A stretch of DNA of 64,000 nt from CAZFGK01 sp964518635 (GCA_964518635.1 CAZFGK010000003.1:62001-126000); one strand, 5' to 3'; shown: positions 45,058-54,498, counted from the first letter of the stretch. The notes: generated by a model not told the origin, from the letters alone. Program-made: numbers and translations.

Positions 45058-46122
45058 ATGTCTGCCTTTACACTCAATTCATCCTCACGGATTCTGGTAA
45101 CCGGCGCAAACGGGCGTGTCGGCTCACAGGTGATTTACGAGTTAGTAAAGCGCGGCATCAAACCGATCGCTCATTGCCGGACAACTTCGGATACTTCGAT
45201 CATCGACAAGTTTGGAGTCGAAAAACGATACGCCGATATCCGCAATCGAGACTCGCTGAAAGAGATGGTGCGCGACATCGACGCAGTCATTCACACCGTC
45301 GGTTGGGTCAATTTTCGCCGAGACAAAGCGACACTCTTTGCAGGGATCAACATGCAAGGTTCGCTTGATATGCACGCGGCGGCAATTCAGGCGGGAGTGA
45401 AGCGATTCATACATGTTTCTACCAGCGGGACAATCGGCGGACAGTTGCGAAAAACATCGGCACAAAATGAACCGGTTCTCCTGGATGAATCCGCGCCGTA
45501 CAATCTTCAGCACCTGACCATTCCTTATTTGAAAACAAAGCGGGCCGCGGAAGAGGAACTGCTCGCGCGTCATGCGGCAAGTCAGAGTTCTGGTGGTACA
45601 AAAAATCAGACCGAACTGGTAATCGTCAATCCACCGATCATTCTCGCCTCTTCTCGTCATGCCGATGACAGGGTCAAGGCCGAGCGCATGGTCTCCAGAT
45701 TCGTCATGCCGGATATTCGAAACTGGATCAACGTGGTCGACATTCGTGATGTAGGTGCAGGGATAATCGCGGCACTTGAAAAGGGGAGTTCTGGAGAGCG
45801 ATATATCCTCGGTGGTGATAACAGCACCGTCAAAGAATTTCTGCTCTCGGTCTGCACGTATATCAATCGTTCGCCGCATTTCTTCTTGTATCCCCGCTGG
45901 TTTCTTTCCATAACAGCTAGAGCGGCACTCTACACCTCGACTTTTACCGGCAGATTTCGACTGAACTATTATCCTGACTTGGTTCGGCTATTGGACTATG
46001 ATTGGGTCTACTCATCGAAAAAAGCGTTTGATGAACTTGGCTATCGAAGTCGATCGCTGCAGACTACACTTCACGATATGCTGAATAACTGCATGATCGG
46101 AACAGCTCGACGACCGGAATAA
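45058..46122 (+). CDS. Second extended SDR family enzyme
   Basis: 354 residues from ATG 45058. SRILVTGANGRVGSQVIYEL gives the TGxxGxxG cofactor loop and KRYADIRNRDSLKEMVRDID the acidic strand. VIHTVGWVNF follows. The HVSTSGTIGG region has Ser, and YLKTKRAAEEELL provides the YxxxK pair (about 159-163). Compared with the first SDR, the C-terminal part is longer and hydrophobic (PHFFLYPRWFLSITARAAL), a possible membrane contact. The three genes 43607-46122 form one unit. A two-step modification of a hydrophobic or membrane substrate is a reasonable guess. Confidence 0.85.
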   Translation: MSAFTLNSSSRILVTGANGRVGSQVIYELVKRGIKPIAHCRTTSDTSIIDKFGVEKRYADIRNRDSLKEMVRDIDAVIHTVGWVNFRRDKATLFAGINMQGSLDMHAAAIQAGVKRFIHVSTSGTIGGQLRKTSAQNEPVLLDESAPYNLQHLTIPYLKTKRAAEEELLARHAASQSSGGTKNQTELVIVNPPIILASSRHADDRVKAERMVSRFVMPDIRNWINVVDIRDVGAGIIAALEKGSSGERYILGGDNSTVKEFLLSVCTYINRSPHFFLYPRWFLSITARAALYTSTFTGRFRLNYYPDLVRLLDYDWVYSSKKAFDELGYRSRSLQTTLHDMLNNCMIGTARRPE

Positions 46123-46195
46123 CTGACGAGCCCGTCGGGAACAACAGAACACGCTCGGTGTTCAAATCGACTTGAAATTCTAAAGAGGGAGCAAC

Positions 46196-47149
46196 GTGGC
46201 ACACACCACCGGACTACACCATATCACTGCCTTCTGCGGCGACCCGCAGGAGAATATAGATTTCTATGTCGGCGTGCTCGGTCTTCGTCTGGTCAAACTG
46301 ACAGTCAATTTCGATGATCCCGAAACACATCATCTCTATTACGGGAATGGGCACGCCGCACCCGGCACACTGCTGACATTCTTCCCCTGGCCGAAAGCAG
46401 CACCCGGTACGCAGGGTACTGGTCAGGCGACGGTGATTTCCTATTCTGTCCCCTTCGGTTCAATAATGTGGTGGCAGAAGCGATTCGAAAAATTGCGTGT
46501 CGAGCATGAACGGACTGAAAGTGAATTCGACGGGAACGCGATCTTTTTTCGCGATCCGGATGGACTCCCGAATGTCCTGATTGAACGCGCTGATGATCAT
46601 CGCATCGGCTGGAGCGAGAATGGTATGTTATCTGATCATGCCATTCGCGGCTTCGCCGGTGTGCAGCTTTCAGTTGAGGGATACGAACGAACCGCAGGGA
46701 TATTGACAACTCAGATGGGCTGGGAGTTGGTGCGTGAGAAGGGGAAATTTTTCAGATATAAACAGACCAACATTGGCGACACCGTTCAGTATGTCGACAT
46801 CGCCTGCGAACCAGCTCGCCGTATGGGAAGTGCCGGACCGGGAACGATTCATCATGTTGCCTTTCGCGCAACTACTCGTGAAGATGAACTCGAACTTCGC
46901 ACCCAGCTTCTCAAAGCCGGACGAAATGTCACCCCGGTGATCGATCGAAAATATTTTGAGTCAGTCTATTTTCGTGAGCCGGGGCATGTACTCTTCGAAA
47001 TCGCTACCGATCCTCCGGGGATGACAGTCGATGAACCACTTGAATCACTCGGTCAGTCACTTCGCCTTCCCGAACGATATGAACCGATTCGCGCCGGGCT
47101 CGAATCACGATTGCCACAGCTGATCATCCCCGAACTTCGACCATCGTAA
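46196..47149 (+). CDS. VOC-family ring-cleaving dioxygenase (MhqO-like)
   Basis: 317 residues, GTG start preceded by GAGGGAG. Two VOC (glyoxalase fold) modules: the first begins GLHHITAFCGDPQENIDFY and the second HAIRGFAGVQLSVEGYERTA. Metal-site elements: His in HHIT, His in TIHHVAFRATT and Glu in GHVLFEIATDPPG. This is the pattern of hydroquinone-type ring-cleavage enzymes such as MhqO/MhqA and LinE relatives. The next gene starts directly after the stop and is an MhqD-like hydrolase, the pairing known from quinone and electrophile resistance operons. Confidence 0.85.
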   Translation: MAHTTGLHHITAFCGDPQENIDFYVGVLGLRLVKLTVNFDDPETHHLYYGNGHAAPGTLLTFFPWPKAAPGTQGTGQATVISYSVPFGSIMWWQKRFEKLRVEHERTESEFDGNAIFFRDPDGLPNVLIERADDHRIGWSENGMLSDHAIRGFAGVQLSVEGYERTAGILTTQMGWELVREKGKFFRYKQTNIGDTVQYVDIACEPARRMGSAGPGTIHHVAFRATTREDELELRTQLLKAGRNVTPVIDRKYFESVYFREPGHVLFEIATDPPGMTVDEPLESLGQSLRLPERYEPIRAGLESRLPQLIIPELRPS

Positions 47150-47794
47150 ATGACAGAACAATTCACGACTCATGAGGAACCCGTCACTGATGAAAGCTGG
47201 CCGTGGGAATTACTCCTGCTGCATGGGACGGGCGGGAATGAACGCGATCTGATTCCCTTGGGCAGCATTCTCGCACCGGGGATCGGGATGCTTGGCATTC
47301 GCGGACAAGTGAACGAAGGGGGCGCACTCCGTTTTTTCCGAAGATTTTCTGAAGGTCAACTCGATCTTGAAGATTTAAGAGCGAAAGCAGATGCACTTGC
47401 GACGTTTCTCCGTCTTCGTCGTGATGCTGCGAGGGGAAAGTCAAAACCTCTCATGATTGTTGGCTATTCAAACGGCGCAAACATGGGAACGGCATTGTTG
47501 CAAGTTGCACCGGAGTTATTTGCAGGAGGTATTCTGCTCAGAGCCATGTGGTCACTTGCAGTTGAACCAAAGCCCCGGCTTGATGCACAATCAATTTTGC
47601 TCCTCAATGGAGTCTCTGACCCACTTGTTTCTGCCGATCAACTTTATCGATTACATGAGTTTCTTGCTCAGTGTGGGGCGACCGCCGTGTTGAAGATCAC
47701 CAGAAGTTCTCATCAACTCACTGATGAAGATATTGAACTTGCTTCAGATTGGCTGAGAAAACAGAAAGAAAGATCGACTCACGCGAGCGAGTGA
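47150..47794 (+). CDS. Alpha/beta hydrolase, phospholipase/carboxylesterase family (MhqD-like)
   Basis: 214 residues. The fold is complete: LLLLHGTGGNERDLIPLG (oxyanion region), nucleophile Ser in IVGYSNGANMGTALL (about 107), Asp in LNGVSDPLVSAD (about 160) and His in ITRSSHQLTDED (about 188). Length and motifs match the YpfH/MhqD esterase group. It is encoded immediately after the dioxygenase, so a role in handling ring-cleavage products or in quinone detoxification is likely. The substrate is unproven. Confidence 0.87.
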   Translation: MTEQFTTHEEPVTDESWPWELLLLHGTGGNERDLIPLGSILAPGIGMLGIRGQVNEGGALRFFRRFSEGQLDLEDLRAKADALATFLRLRRDAARGKSKPLMIVGYSNGANMGTALLQVAPELFAGGILLRAMWSLAVEPKPRLDAQSILLLNGVSDPLVSADQLYRLHEFLAQCGATAVLKITRSSHQLTDEDIELASDWLRKQKERSTHASE

Positions 47795-48505
47795 CTAGTC
47801 TTCGCCTAAATAGGCACGACGTACTTCTGGATTTCGTTCAATATCCGCTGCTGATCCTTCTAAAGTGATCGAACCAGTCTCCATAACGTAGGCATAACTC
47901 GCAACTTTGAGAGCGAGATGTGCGTTCTGCTCAACCAGGAGAATTGTCATGCCAAGCTCTTTATTGATTTCGACAATCTTCTCAAAGATCAATTTCACCA
48001 ACAGTGGAGCAATCCCAAGAGATGGTTCATCAAGAAGCAAAAGCTTCGGACGTGCCATAAGCGCGCGACCAATAGCGAGCATCTGCTGCTCACCGCCGGA
48101 TAATGTCCCACCCGATTGCTTCAGTCGTTCTTTCAATCGTGGAAAGATTGAAAAGACATAGTCCAGGTCTTTTGCAATCTCGGTTTTGTCTCGCCTGAGG
48201 TAGGCTCCAAGATCGAGATTCTCTTTTACAGTCAGATTCGCGAAGATCATTCTCCCTTCGGGGGAATGACTGATCCCACGCGCGACAATCTCATGCGGCT
48301 TTGTGTTTGCAATCGGCTGACCAAGAAATTCAATCTCTCCGCTCTTTGCTTTGACTAATCCGGAAATCGCGCGAAGAGTCGTAGACTTCCCAGCCCCATT
48401 GGCACCAATCAGCGTGACGATCTGTTTTTCAGGAACAGAAAGAGAAATCTTGCGAAGCGCGACAATCGCACCATAGCAGACATCCAGATTTTTTACTGTG
48501 AGCAT
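47795..48505 (-). CDS. livF: Branched-chain amino acid ABC transporter ATP-binding protein
   Basis: 236 residues. Walker A LIGANGAGKSTTLRAI, signature LSGGEQQMLAIGRAL, Walker B KLLLLDEPSLGIAP and the switch His in LVEQNAHLAL. The GVxHxPEGR-like segment RGISHSPEGRMIFANLTV marks LivF. It is the last gene of the liv operon and overlaps livG by one base. Confidence 0.95.
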   Translation of the reverse strand: MLTVKNLDVCYGAIVALRKISLSVPEKQIVTLIGANGAGKSTTLRAISGLVKAKSGEIEFLGQPIANTKPHEIVARGISHSPEGRMIFANLTVKENLDLGAYLRRDKTEIAKDLDYVFSIFPRLKERLKQSGGTLSGGEQQMLAIGRALMARPKLLLLDEPSLGIAPLLVKLIFEKIVEINKELGMTILLVEQNAHLALKVASYAYVMETGSITLEGSAADIERNPEVRRAYLGED

Positions 48506-49299
48506 CAGTGTGCCTCACCCAGATAGGCCTCGATCACTTTTGGATCGCGGCGAATTTCGTCCGGTGCTCCTTCAGCGATTTTCGCGCCGTAATCAAGAAC
48601 CGTAATCCGCTCGCAGATCCCCATCACCACTTTCATATCATGCTCAATCAGAAGAACCGACAATTGAAATTGATCTCGCACCTTGCGAATGAGTCGCATC
48701 AATTCAGTCTTTTCGGTCGGATTCATCCCCGCCGCTGGTTCATCAAGCAAGAGCAGCTGCGGCGAAGTTGCCAGCGCACGAACGATCTCTACGCGCCGTT
48801 GATCCCCATACGGAAGGGACGTAGCGATTTCATCGGCAACATGAGAAAGATGAAAGATGCCAAGCAACTCCTGGATGACTCCGGTAACGCGAACTTCTTC
48901 ACTTCTGAATTTTCCAAGATGAAGCGCGCTGCTGAAAAATCCGTAATTGAGATTCTTAATGAGAGCTGTCTGAACATTTTGAAAGACTGTCAGTGACGAA
49001 CAAAGCCGAATATTTTGAAAAGTCCGTGCAAGACCGGCTTTGCAGATTTCACTCGTTCGCTTTCCGATCAGTGAAGTCTTCCCAAATTCTATTCCACCAC
49101 TGGTCGGACGATAGACTCCGGTAATCATATTAAAAACGGTCGTCTTTCCTGCTCCATTCGGGCCAATCAGTCCAACCAGTCCACCCGGTGGCACCGAAAA
49201 TGAAAAATCATTCACGGCAGTGAGTCCACCAAAACGCATCGTGCACTTGTTCATGACAAGTGATCGATTATTCTCTATCACTGTTGTTTGAGTACTCAT
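48505..49299 (-). CDS. livG: Branched-chain amino acid ABC transporter ATP-binding protein
   Basis: 264 residues. Walker A LIGPNGAGKTTVFNMITGVY, LARTFQNIRLCSSLTVFQNV typical for LivG, the signature region here ATSLPYGDQRRVEIVRAL with S-Y-G-D-Q in place of LSGGQ (normal for LivG), Walker B LLLLDEPAAGMNPTE, and the C-terminal IAEGAPDEIRRDPKVIEAYL. It is coupled to livM by an overlap of 4 nt. Confidence 0.95.
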   Translation of the reverse strand: MSTQTTVIENNRSLVMNKCTMRFGGLTAVNDFSFSVPPGGLVGLIGPNGAGKTTVFNMITGVYRPTSGGIEFGKTSLIGKRTSEICKAGLARTFQNIRLCSSLTVFQNVQTALIKNLNYGFFSSALHLGKFRSEEVRVTGVIQELLGIFHLSHVADEIATSLPYGDQRRVEIVRALATSPQLLLLDEPAAGMNPTEKTELMRLIRKVRDQFQLSVLLIEHDMKVVMGICERITVLDYGAKIAEGAPDEIRRDPKVIEAYLGEAH

Positions 49300-50258
49300 G
49301 CTGGCTGCTTCGCTGGACGTGATGGAAGAAATCGTGCAAGAAGTGCTTTCAGCCAGCTGATCTCTCCGAACAGCCCCTGTGGGCGAGCAAGCATGATCAG
49401 AATCAGGGCGAGTGAGTAGATGACCATCCGATACTCTGCAATGGGTCTGAGCACCTCAGGCAAAATCGTGAGAAGAATTGCTGAAATTAACACGCCAAGA
49501 TTATGTCCCATCCCGCCGACGATCACCATCACGACAATTTCAATCGATTTCACGAATCCAAACTGTGACGGCGTAATATAAGTCACTTGATGCGCATACA
49601 ACGCACCGGCAAGCCCTGCAAAGAATGCCCCGGTCACAAAAGCGACGACTTTGTAGCGAGTGGTATCGATCCCCATCGCCTCTGCCGCAATCTCATCATC
49701 ACGCACCGCGAGGAATCCTTTGCCGTACGTGGAACGAACGAGATTCGAAACGACGAACAGAGTTATCGCCGCAAATCCAAGCACCCAGCCGATGCCGGTA
49801 AATTTCGGAATGCCGGTAAGCCCACGTGCACCGCCGAGAAAATCAACATTCTGAATGATCACGCGAATGATCTCGCCGAAACCAAGAGTGACAATCGCCA
49901 GATAGTCACCACGAAGACGCAAGCTCGGAATCCCGACCAGTGCACCAAAGATCGCCGAGACAAGCCCACCCGAGATGAGCGCGACGACAAACATCCCGGT
50001 GTTACCCGCTGCTCCGAATTGCAATGAGATCACCGATGAGGCATAGGCGCCGACCGCCATGAATCCGGCATGACCGAGTGAAAACTGTCCGGTGAATCCA
50101 TTGACCAGATTCAGCGAAATTGCGAGGATGATGTTGATCCCGGCAAAGAGTGCGATCTGTAGAAAATACTGATTCACCGACGGCGCGATGAGACTCGCCA
50201 CAAATGCGACTGCCAGTCCGCCGAGCAGATAGAGATGCGAGCGATAATTCGCGATCAT
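49296..50258 (-). CDS. livM: Branched-chain amino acid ABC transporter permease
   Basis: 320 residues, about 9 transmembrane helices. Conserved: ALSLN-like ILAISLNLVNGFTGQFSLGH with AGFMAVGAYAS, LRLRGDYLAIVTLGFGEI and FGFVKSIEIVVMVIVGGMGH (the EAA-like coupling loop). The long middle region ends with RPQGLFGE, as in LivM. Four bases separate it from livH. Confidence 0.95.
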   Translation of the reverse strand: MIANYRSHLYLLGGLAVAFVASLIAPSVNQYFLQIALFAGINIILAISLNLVNGFTGQFSLGHAGFMAVGAYASSVISLQFGAAGNTGMFVVALISGGLVSAIFGALVGIPSLRLRGDYLAIVTLGFGEIIRVIIQNVDFLGGARGLTGIPKFTGIGWVLGFAAITLFVVSNLVRSTYGKGFLAVRDDEIAAEAMGIDTTRYKVVAFVTGAFFAGLAGALYAHQVTYITPSQFGFVKSIEIVVMVIVGGMGHNLGVLISAILLTILPEVLRPIAEYRMVIYSLALILIMLARPQGLFGEISWLKALLARFLPSRPAKQPA

Positions 50259-50262
50259 CCGC

Positions 50263-51168
50263 TCAGACCTTCTCCGCCTGATGTTTGCCCAGCAGTCCGG
50301 AAGGTCGGAACAACAAAATGAGAATCAAAATGCCGAAGGCAATGGCATCACGATAGGTGGAAGAGATATAGCCGGTCACAAATGTTTCGGTGACTCCGAT
50401 GATCACGCCACCAATCGTCGCGCCGACAAGATTTCCGATTCCACCCAGCACTGCGGAGATGAATGCTTTCAATCCGAGATAGACTCCCATCAGGGGATTG
50501 ATGCTTGAATAGATCGACGCATACAAAATTGCCGCTGCGGCGGCGAGTGATGATCCGATAATAAATGTAAATGCCACTACCTGATTGATATTAATCCCCA
50601 TCAATCGCGCTGCCTGCAGATTGAACGACAATGCCCTCATGGCCGTGCCAAGGCGTGTGAAGTAGACGAGATGGCGCAGAATCAGCATGAGTATCACGGC
50701 TGTGCCAATAACCACGATTGGGGTCGATGTAATCACCAACGCCGGAGTGTCGACGATGATCGCACGCGGAATCAATTCCGGAAATCCTCTTGGATTCGGG
50801 CCAAACAGTAATTGCCCGCCAAATGCCAGAAGCTGCGACACGCCGATCGCGGTGATCAACACGACGATCGTTGGTCGATTTCGAAGTGGGCGATAGGCAA
50901 ATCGCTCAATAATCACTCCCAGCAGCGCGCAGCCCGCCATGGCAAGAATCATGACTACCGGTCCGGCAATCACAAGTGAACCGCCGACCATCGGCTGCAC
51001 AATCGGCGTCAGATAATAGCCGAGATAGGCACCAATCATGAAGACATCACCATGTGCAAAATTAATAAATCGCAGCACGCCATAGACCATGGTGTATCCC
51101 AGCGCAATCAGCGCATAGATACTTCCAAGCGACAGGCCATTGAGCAATTGCTGGATAAATTCACTCAT
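50263..51168 (-). CDS. livH: Branched-chain amino acid ABC transporter permease
   Basis: 301 residues, about 8 helices. The N-terminus reads LLNGLSLGSIYALIALGYTM then VYGVLRFINFAHGDVFMIGA, the diagnostic LivH start. YRPLRNRPTIVVLITAIGVS and GLKAFISAVLGGIGNLVGA follow, and it ends with RPSGLLGK. The gene begins 99 nt after the binding-protein gene, separated by a perfect hairpin. Confidence 0.95.
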   Translation of the reverse strand: MSEFIQQLLNGLSLGSIYALIALGYTMVYGVLRFINFAHGDVFMIGAYLGYYLTPIVQPMVGGSLVIAGPVVMILAMAGCALLGVIIERFAYRPLRNRPTIVVLITAIGVSQLLAFGGQLLFGPNPRGFPELIPRAIIVDTPALVITSTPIVVIGTAVILMLILRHLVYFTRLGTAMRALSFNLQAARLMGININQVVAFTFIIGSSLAAAAAILYASIYSSINPLMGVYLGLKAFISAVLGGIGNLVGATIGGVIIGVTETFVTGYISSTYRDAIAFGILILILLFRPSGLLGKHQAEKV

Positions 51169-51200
51169 GGAAGATCAACGAGTCGGGGCTGATGAATCAA

Positions 51201-51223
51201 AACCGGCCCGATGAGGGCCGGTT
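51201..51223 (-). terminator. Hairpin between livK and livH (attenuator or processing stem)
   Basis: AACCGGCCC (51201-51209) and GGGCCGGTT (51215-51223) form a perfect 9-bp stem with a 5-base loop. On the minus strand TTTTG follows. The T run is short, so it is probably a partial terminator or an mRNA-protecting stem, the usual way to make more binding protein than permease. Confidence 0.8.
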
Positions 51224-51266
51224 GTTACATTGGATAGTTCAACAATTGAAATTGAGATGATCACAA

Positions 51267-52478
51267 CTACGGATTGACTCGCTCAAAGAAACGAGGCTGG
51301 GCATCCCGAACCTGCACCACCACGATCGGCTTCTGTGCATTCCGTTCGGCATCAATCGTTGTCATCCCTGAGACACCGGGAAAATTTACGGTCTGAGCGA
51401 GGGCGTTACGAATAGCTTCACTGTTGTCAGAACCGGCCCGCTTGATCGCGTCGATCATGACATTGGCGGCGTCATAGCCGAGTACTGCCATCGCATCGGG
51501 GATTTCATTATTGTGGCGAGCTTTGTACTTGGCGATAAACTCCTGCACCTGTGATGTCGTGTCATCGGGCGCATAGTGATTGCTGAAGAAGGATCCCTCA
51601 ACTGCTGCGCCGCCGATCTGATAGAGTTCATTCGCATCCCAGCCATCCCCGCCGAAGAATGGAATCGCGATATTCAATTCACGCGCCTGTTTGCAGATCA
51701 ATGCTGCTTCCGTGTAATAGCCCGGAACAAAGACCCCTTCCATGCCGGAATTTTTCAGTGCGGTCAACTGCGCACGAAAATCAGAATCCCCTTCACTGTA
51801 GGACTGCTCCCCGACAACGGTGCCGCCGAGTTCAGTAAAGGTCCGCTTGAAAAAATCTCCAAGCCCGACGCTGTAGTCATTTTTGACATCAGTCAGCACG
51901 GCGACTTTTGTCATTTTAAGAGAATTGAAGGCAAACTTGGCCATCACTTCTCCCTGAAACGGATCGATGTAACAGACCCGAAATATGTAATCCCCTTTTC
52001 TGGTCACCTCTGGATTAGTAGAACCGGGGCTAACCATCGGAATTTTTGCTTCCTGTGCCAGCGGAGCGGCGGCAAGAGTACGGGATGATGCAATCTCACC
52101 GATCAGAGCGATGACATGATCACGATTGATCAGCTTGCTGACAGCGGTGACCGCTTCTTCCGGTTTCGACTGGGTATCCTCAGAGAAAATCTGAATCTGT
52201 TTTCCAAGAACGCCGCCAGCAGCATTTGCTTCGTCAACAGCAAGCATCAGTCCATTATAGGATGACCGCCCAAAGGCGGCAGTGGTACCAGTGAGTGAGG
52301 CATATGACCCGATTCGAATCGTAGTACTCGCTGGTTTCGCGTCTGATTTCTTCTCACCACCACCACATCCAAAAAGGGAGAGGGTGAGTAGCAGACTTAC
52401 TGCGAAAAATATTTGATAGGTGATGTTTCGACGATCTGCGCTTGAGTGACGAAGATTGGAGGTAGCTTGAAATCCCAT
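51267..52478 (-). CDS. livK: Branched-chain amino acid ABC transporter substrate-binding lipoprotein
   Basis: 403 residues from ATG 52478 (AAAGG seven bases upstream); a GTG at 52535 would add 19 charged residues in frame and lacks a ribosome site. The signal IFFAVSLLLTLSLFGCGGG carries a lipobox, so it is a lipoprotein. The mature part has RIGSYASLTGTTAAFGRSSY, GVLGKQIQIFSEDTQSKPEE, IGEIASSRTLAAAPLAQEA and FFGGDGWDANELY, the two-lobed type I periplasmic binding fold. The Leu/Ile/Val family also binds amides or urea, so the ligand is not certain. Confidence 0.93.
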   Translation of the reverse strand: MGFQATSNLRHSSADRRNITYQIFFAVSLLLTLSLFGCGGGEKKSDAKPASTTIRIGSYASLTGTTAAFGRSSYNGLMLAVDEANAAGGVLGKQIQIFSEDTQSKPEEAVTAVSKLINRDHVIALIGEIASSRTLAAAPLAQEAKIPMVSPGSTNPEVTRKGDYIFRVCYIDPFQGEVMAKFAFNSLKMTKVAVLTDVKNDYSVGLGDFFKRTFTELGGTVVGEQSYSEGDSDFRAQLTALKNSGMEGVFVPGYYTEAALICKQARELNIAIPFFGGDGWDANELYQIGGAAVEGSFFSNHYAPDDTTSQVQEFIAKYKARHNNEIPDAMAVLGYDAANVMIDAIKRAGSDNSEAIRNALAQTVNFPGVSGMTTIDAERNAQKPIVVVQVRDAQPRFFERVNP

Positions 52479-52576
52479 TCCCTTGCCTTTAGTTGCGCGA
52501 ACGATTCTCGCCTGTTTCTCATTCGGCTCGTTCACGGCAATTGGTTATCAGCTAAGCAGTTATCGGAGCGGTCGGA

Positions 52577-52606
52577 AACATAGCCCGAAGGGCGTCCGAC
52601 TGTCAA
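52577..52606 (-). promoter_or_regulatory. Promoter with palindromic spacer upstream of livK
   Basis: On the minus strand TTGACA (52606-52601), an 18-bp spacer, and TATGTT (52582-52577). The spacer contains the palindrome GCCC-TTC-GGGC, and GTCGGA at its start matches TCCGAC just after the -10 region. The promoter is about 100 nt before the livK ATG. A palindrome inside the spacer could bind a repressor or a MerR-like activator. It may also be chance overlap with the terminator of the upstream phosphatase gene. Confidence 0.55.
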
Positions 52607-52669
52607 GCAACAGATAGGAAGGAAGAACTCGATCCTACGGATTGTGTGATCCTCGAGCTGTCCGTTTGC

Positions 52670-54415
52670 TCAGCGGCAGCGCACCACTGCGGCCCGTGAA
52701 CGTCCATCAAATGGAGCTTTGGTCTTCAGGCCGAGCATCTCCACCAGTGTAGGCACGATATCGACGGTATAGGCAATCTCCCCGATTTTCCGGGCGCACA
52801 CACCAGAGCCAAAAAAGACAATCGGTACCTTTCGGTCGTAGTCATGTGGCGTGAGATGACTCGTTCCATACGGCGTTGAACTCACCAGCACTCCTGGCTT
52901 GGTGATAATCAGTAGATCAGCGGCAAGTCGCGGATCAAAGCTGTTGCGGAGCAGTTCTTCGTGAGGCTTCCCAGTCGATTGAGGTGACATGAGTTCCAAT
53001 CTGGTGAATACCGCTTCAATATCGACTGACCGACTTACTGCCTTTGCAATTTTTGCATGGAGTTCGGTCTCATTCCCCTTGAATTTTCCGCTGAGCCATC
53101 TCGAATCAAGCACAATGTCGAGCCCAGAAAACTTGATGGGCATATCGGCGAGTCGCATGCTCTGCAATTCAGGATCGGTCGCAATCAGCTTCTTGATGTT
53201 TGATTTGTACTGATCACTCAATACCCGTCTCCCTTCCATGTTCAACGCCGGAAGATACTCCGGCAATGGCAAGACCCCGTGATCGGAAGTGAGTACCATC
53301 AACCATTGCTCTTTACCGACAACCTGATCGAGAAATCTGATGAATGACTCAAGCGACCGGTCAAGCCGCAGATAGTAATCCTGAATTTCCTTTGAGTATG
53401 GTCCGGTCGAGTGACCAATATAGTCGGCGGCACTGAGCGACACGCTTAGCAAATCGACACTCCGATCCTTCCCAAGCTGTTCTGCCACGAGAAGTGACTC
53501 GGCTGCGATCAGGACAAGCTCGTCGGCAAACGGAGTGACCAGAAGATTCTCGAAATAGGTCGCAGAGTCAGCGGCGATATGATTGCGATGCGGAAAGGCG
53601 ATACTCTTCCCGTCTGATTCGTAAAAGAAACTATCGACACGAGATTCATTATAGACTTCAGCAGCTGCAAGCGGCTCCCATGCAGTCTTTCGCCATTGAT
53701 TGCGAACGGCAGATCGATTGAATCGTTCGACCCATGCCGGGAGACGATTCATGTAGTACGTCGATGTCACAAAATGTCCGGTCTTGTCATCGAACCAGAA
53801 GGCCGCATTGGCCTTGCGGCCCGCGGTGAAAATTGATGAACGATCTTTCAGCGAAATCCCGAATGCCTTCGCTTTTGGATCAGCAGCTTTCAGATAATCA
53901 CCGAGACCATCAACCAGTTGTCTTCTCGGTGAGGCACTATCTGCCCAGGGATGTCCGATTGAAGGAAAACTATCAAACGCGCTGTACACACTTTTTCCGA
54001 GCGCACGATCATAGAAATTGTTGCCGACAATGCCGCTATGAGACGGAAACATCCCGGTTGCGATCGTCGCATGCCCCGGCGCTGTGGCGGTCATCGAATG
54101 ATGATGCTCGGCATCCAGAAAGACTGCGCCCTCATTCCAGAGTCGCTTGAGTCCAGCTTGATAGTCTGCATTGAATCGCTCGAAATAATCGGCGCGCATC
54201 TGATCGACGGTGAGCAGTACGACTAGTTTCGGAGAGGGAACTTTTTCTTTTTTGATCTTTGTCCGTGGTGTGCGATCAGTCGATTGCGACTCAGCCGTTG
54301 AAACTGCAACCAAAAGAAAAAGCGTCATGCACAACATGACGCTTGATATATATCTTACAACTCCAGACCAATGATTAGTCTGGTCAGCATGAACAAACGA
54401 AACGTGCAACGCCAT
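52670..54415 (-). CDS. PafA-like alkaline phosphatase superfamily protein
   Basis: 581 residues; GGGAG eight bases before ATG 54415 supports this start. A signal or anchor (MLCMTLFLLVAVSTAESQS) lies at about 26-44. Then VVLLTVDQMRADYFERF (metal Asp), TATAPGHATIATGMFPSHSG with the nucleophile Thr, GNNFYDRA (Asn), FGISLKDRSS with the Lys-x-Arg pair typical of PafA, and VLTSDHGVLP plus GTSHLTPHDYDRK with the second-site His and Asp. PafA enzymes are periplasmic, phosphate-insensitive phosphate monoesterases. It lies 83 nt after the amphi-Trp gene and in the same direction as the GAK-type locus, which contains a PhoU domain. Confidence 0.87.
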   Translation of the reverse strand: MALHVSFVHADQTNHWSGVVRYISSVMLCMTLFLLVAVSTAESQSTDRTPRTKIKKEKVPSPKLVVLLTVDQMRADYFERFNADYQAGLKRLWNEGAVFLDAEHHHSMTATAPGHATIATGMFPSHSGIVGNNFYDRALGKSVYSAFDSFPSIGHPWADSASPRRQLVDGLGDYLKAADPKAKAFGISLKDRSSIFTAGRKANAAFWFDDKTGHFVTSTYYMNRLPAWVERFNRSAVRNQWRKTAWEPLAAAEVYNESRVDSFFYESDGKSIAFPHRNHIAADSATYFENLLVTPFADELVLIAAESLLVAEQLGKDRSVDLLSVSLSAADYIGHSTGPYSKEIQDYYLRLDRSLESFIRFLDQVVGKEQWLMVLTSDHGVLPLPEYLPALNMEGRRVLSDQYKSNIKKLIATDPELQSMRLADMPIKFSGLDIVLDSRWLSGKFKGNETELHAKIAKAVSRSVDIEAVFTRLELMSPQSTGKPHEELLRNSFDPRLAADLLIITKPGVLVSSTPYGTSHLTPHDYDRKVPIVFFGSGVCARKIGEIAYTVDIVPTLVEMLGLKTKAPFDGRSRAAVVRCR

Positions 54416-54498
54416 CTTCGAATCTCCCGCACATCATGTGCTATAACAATTGTTCGAGACTGAAAATGCGTGATGAAACCGTCGGCTGTCGAGAAGAA

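Noticed and set aside
45142..45879. 245-codon frame opposite the second SDR gene
   Set aside because: The + strand frame has a complete SDR layout; the antisense product is Cys/Arg rich and unstructured.
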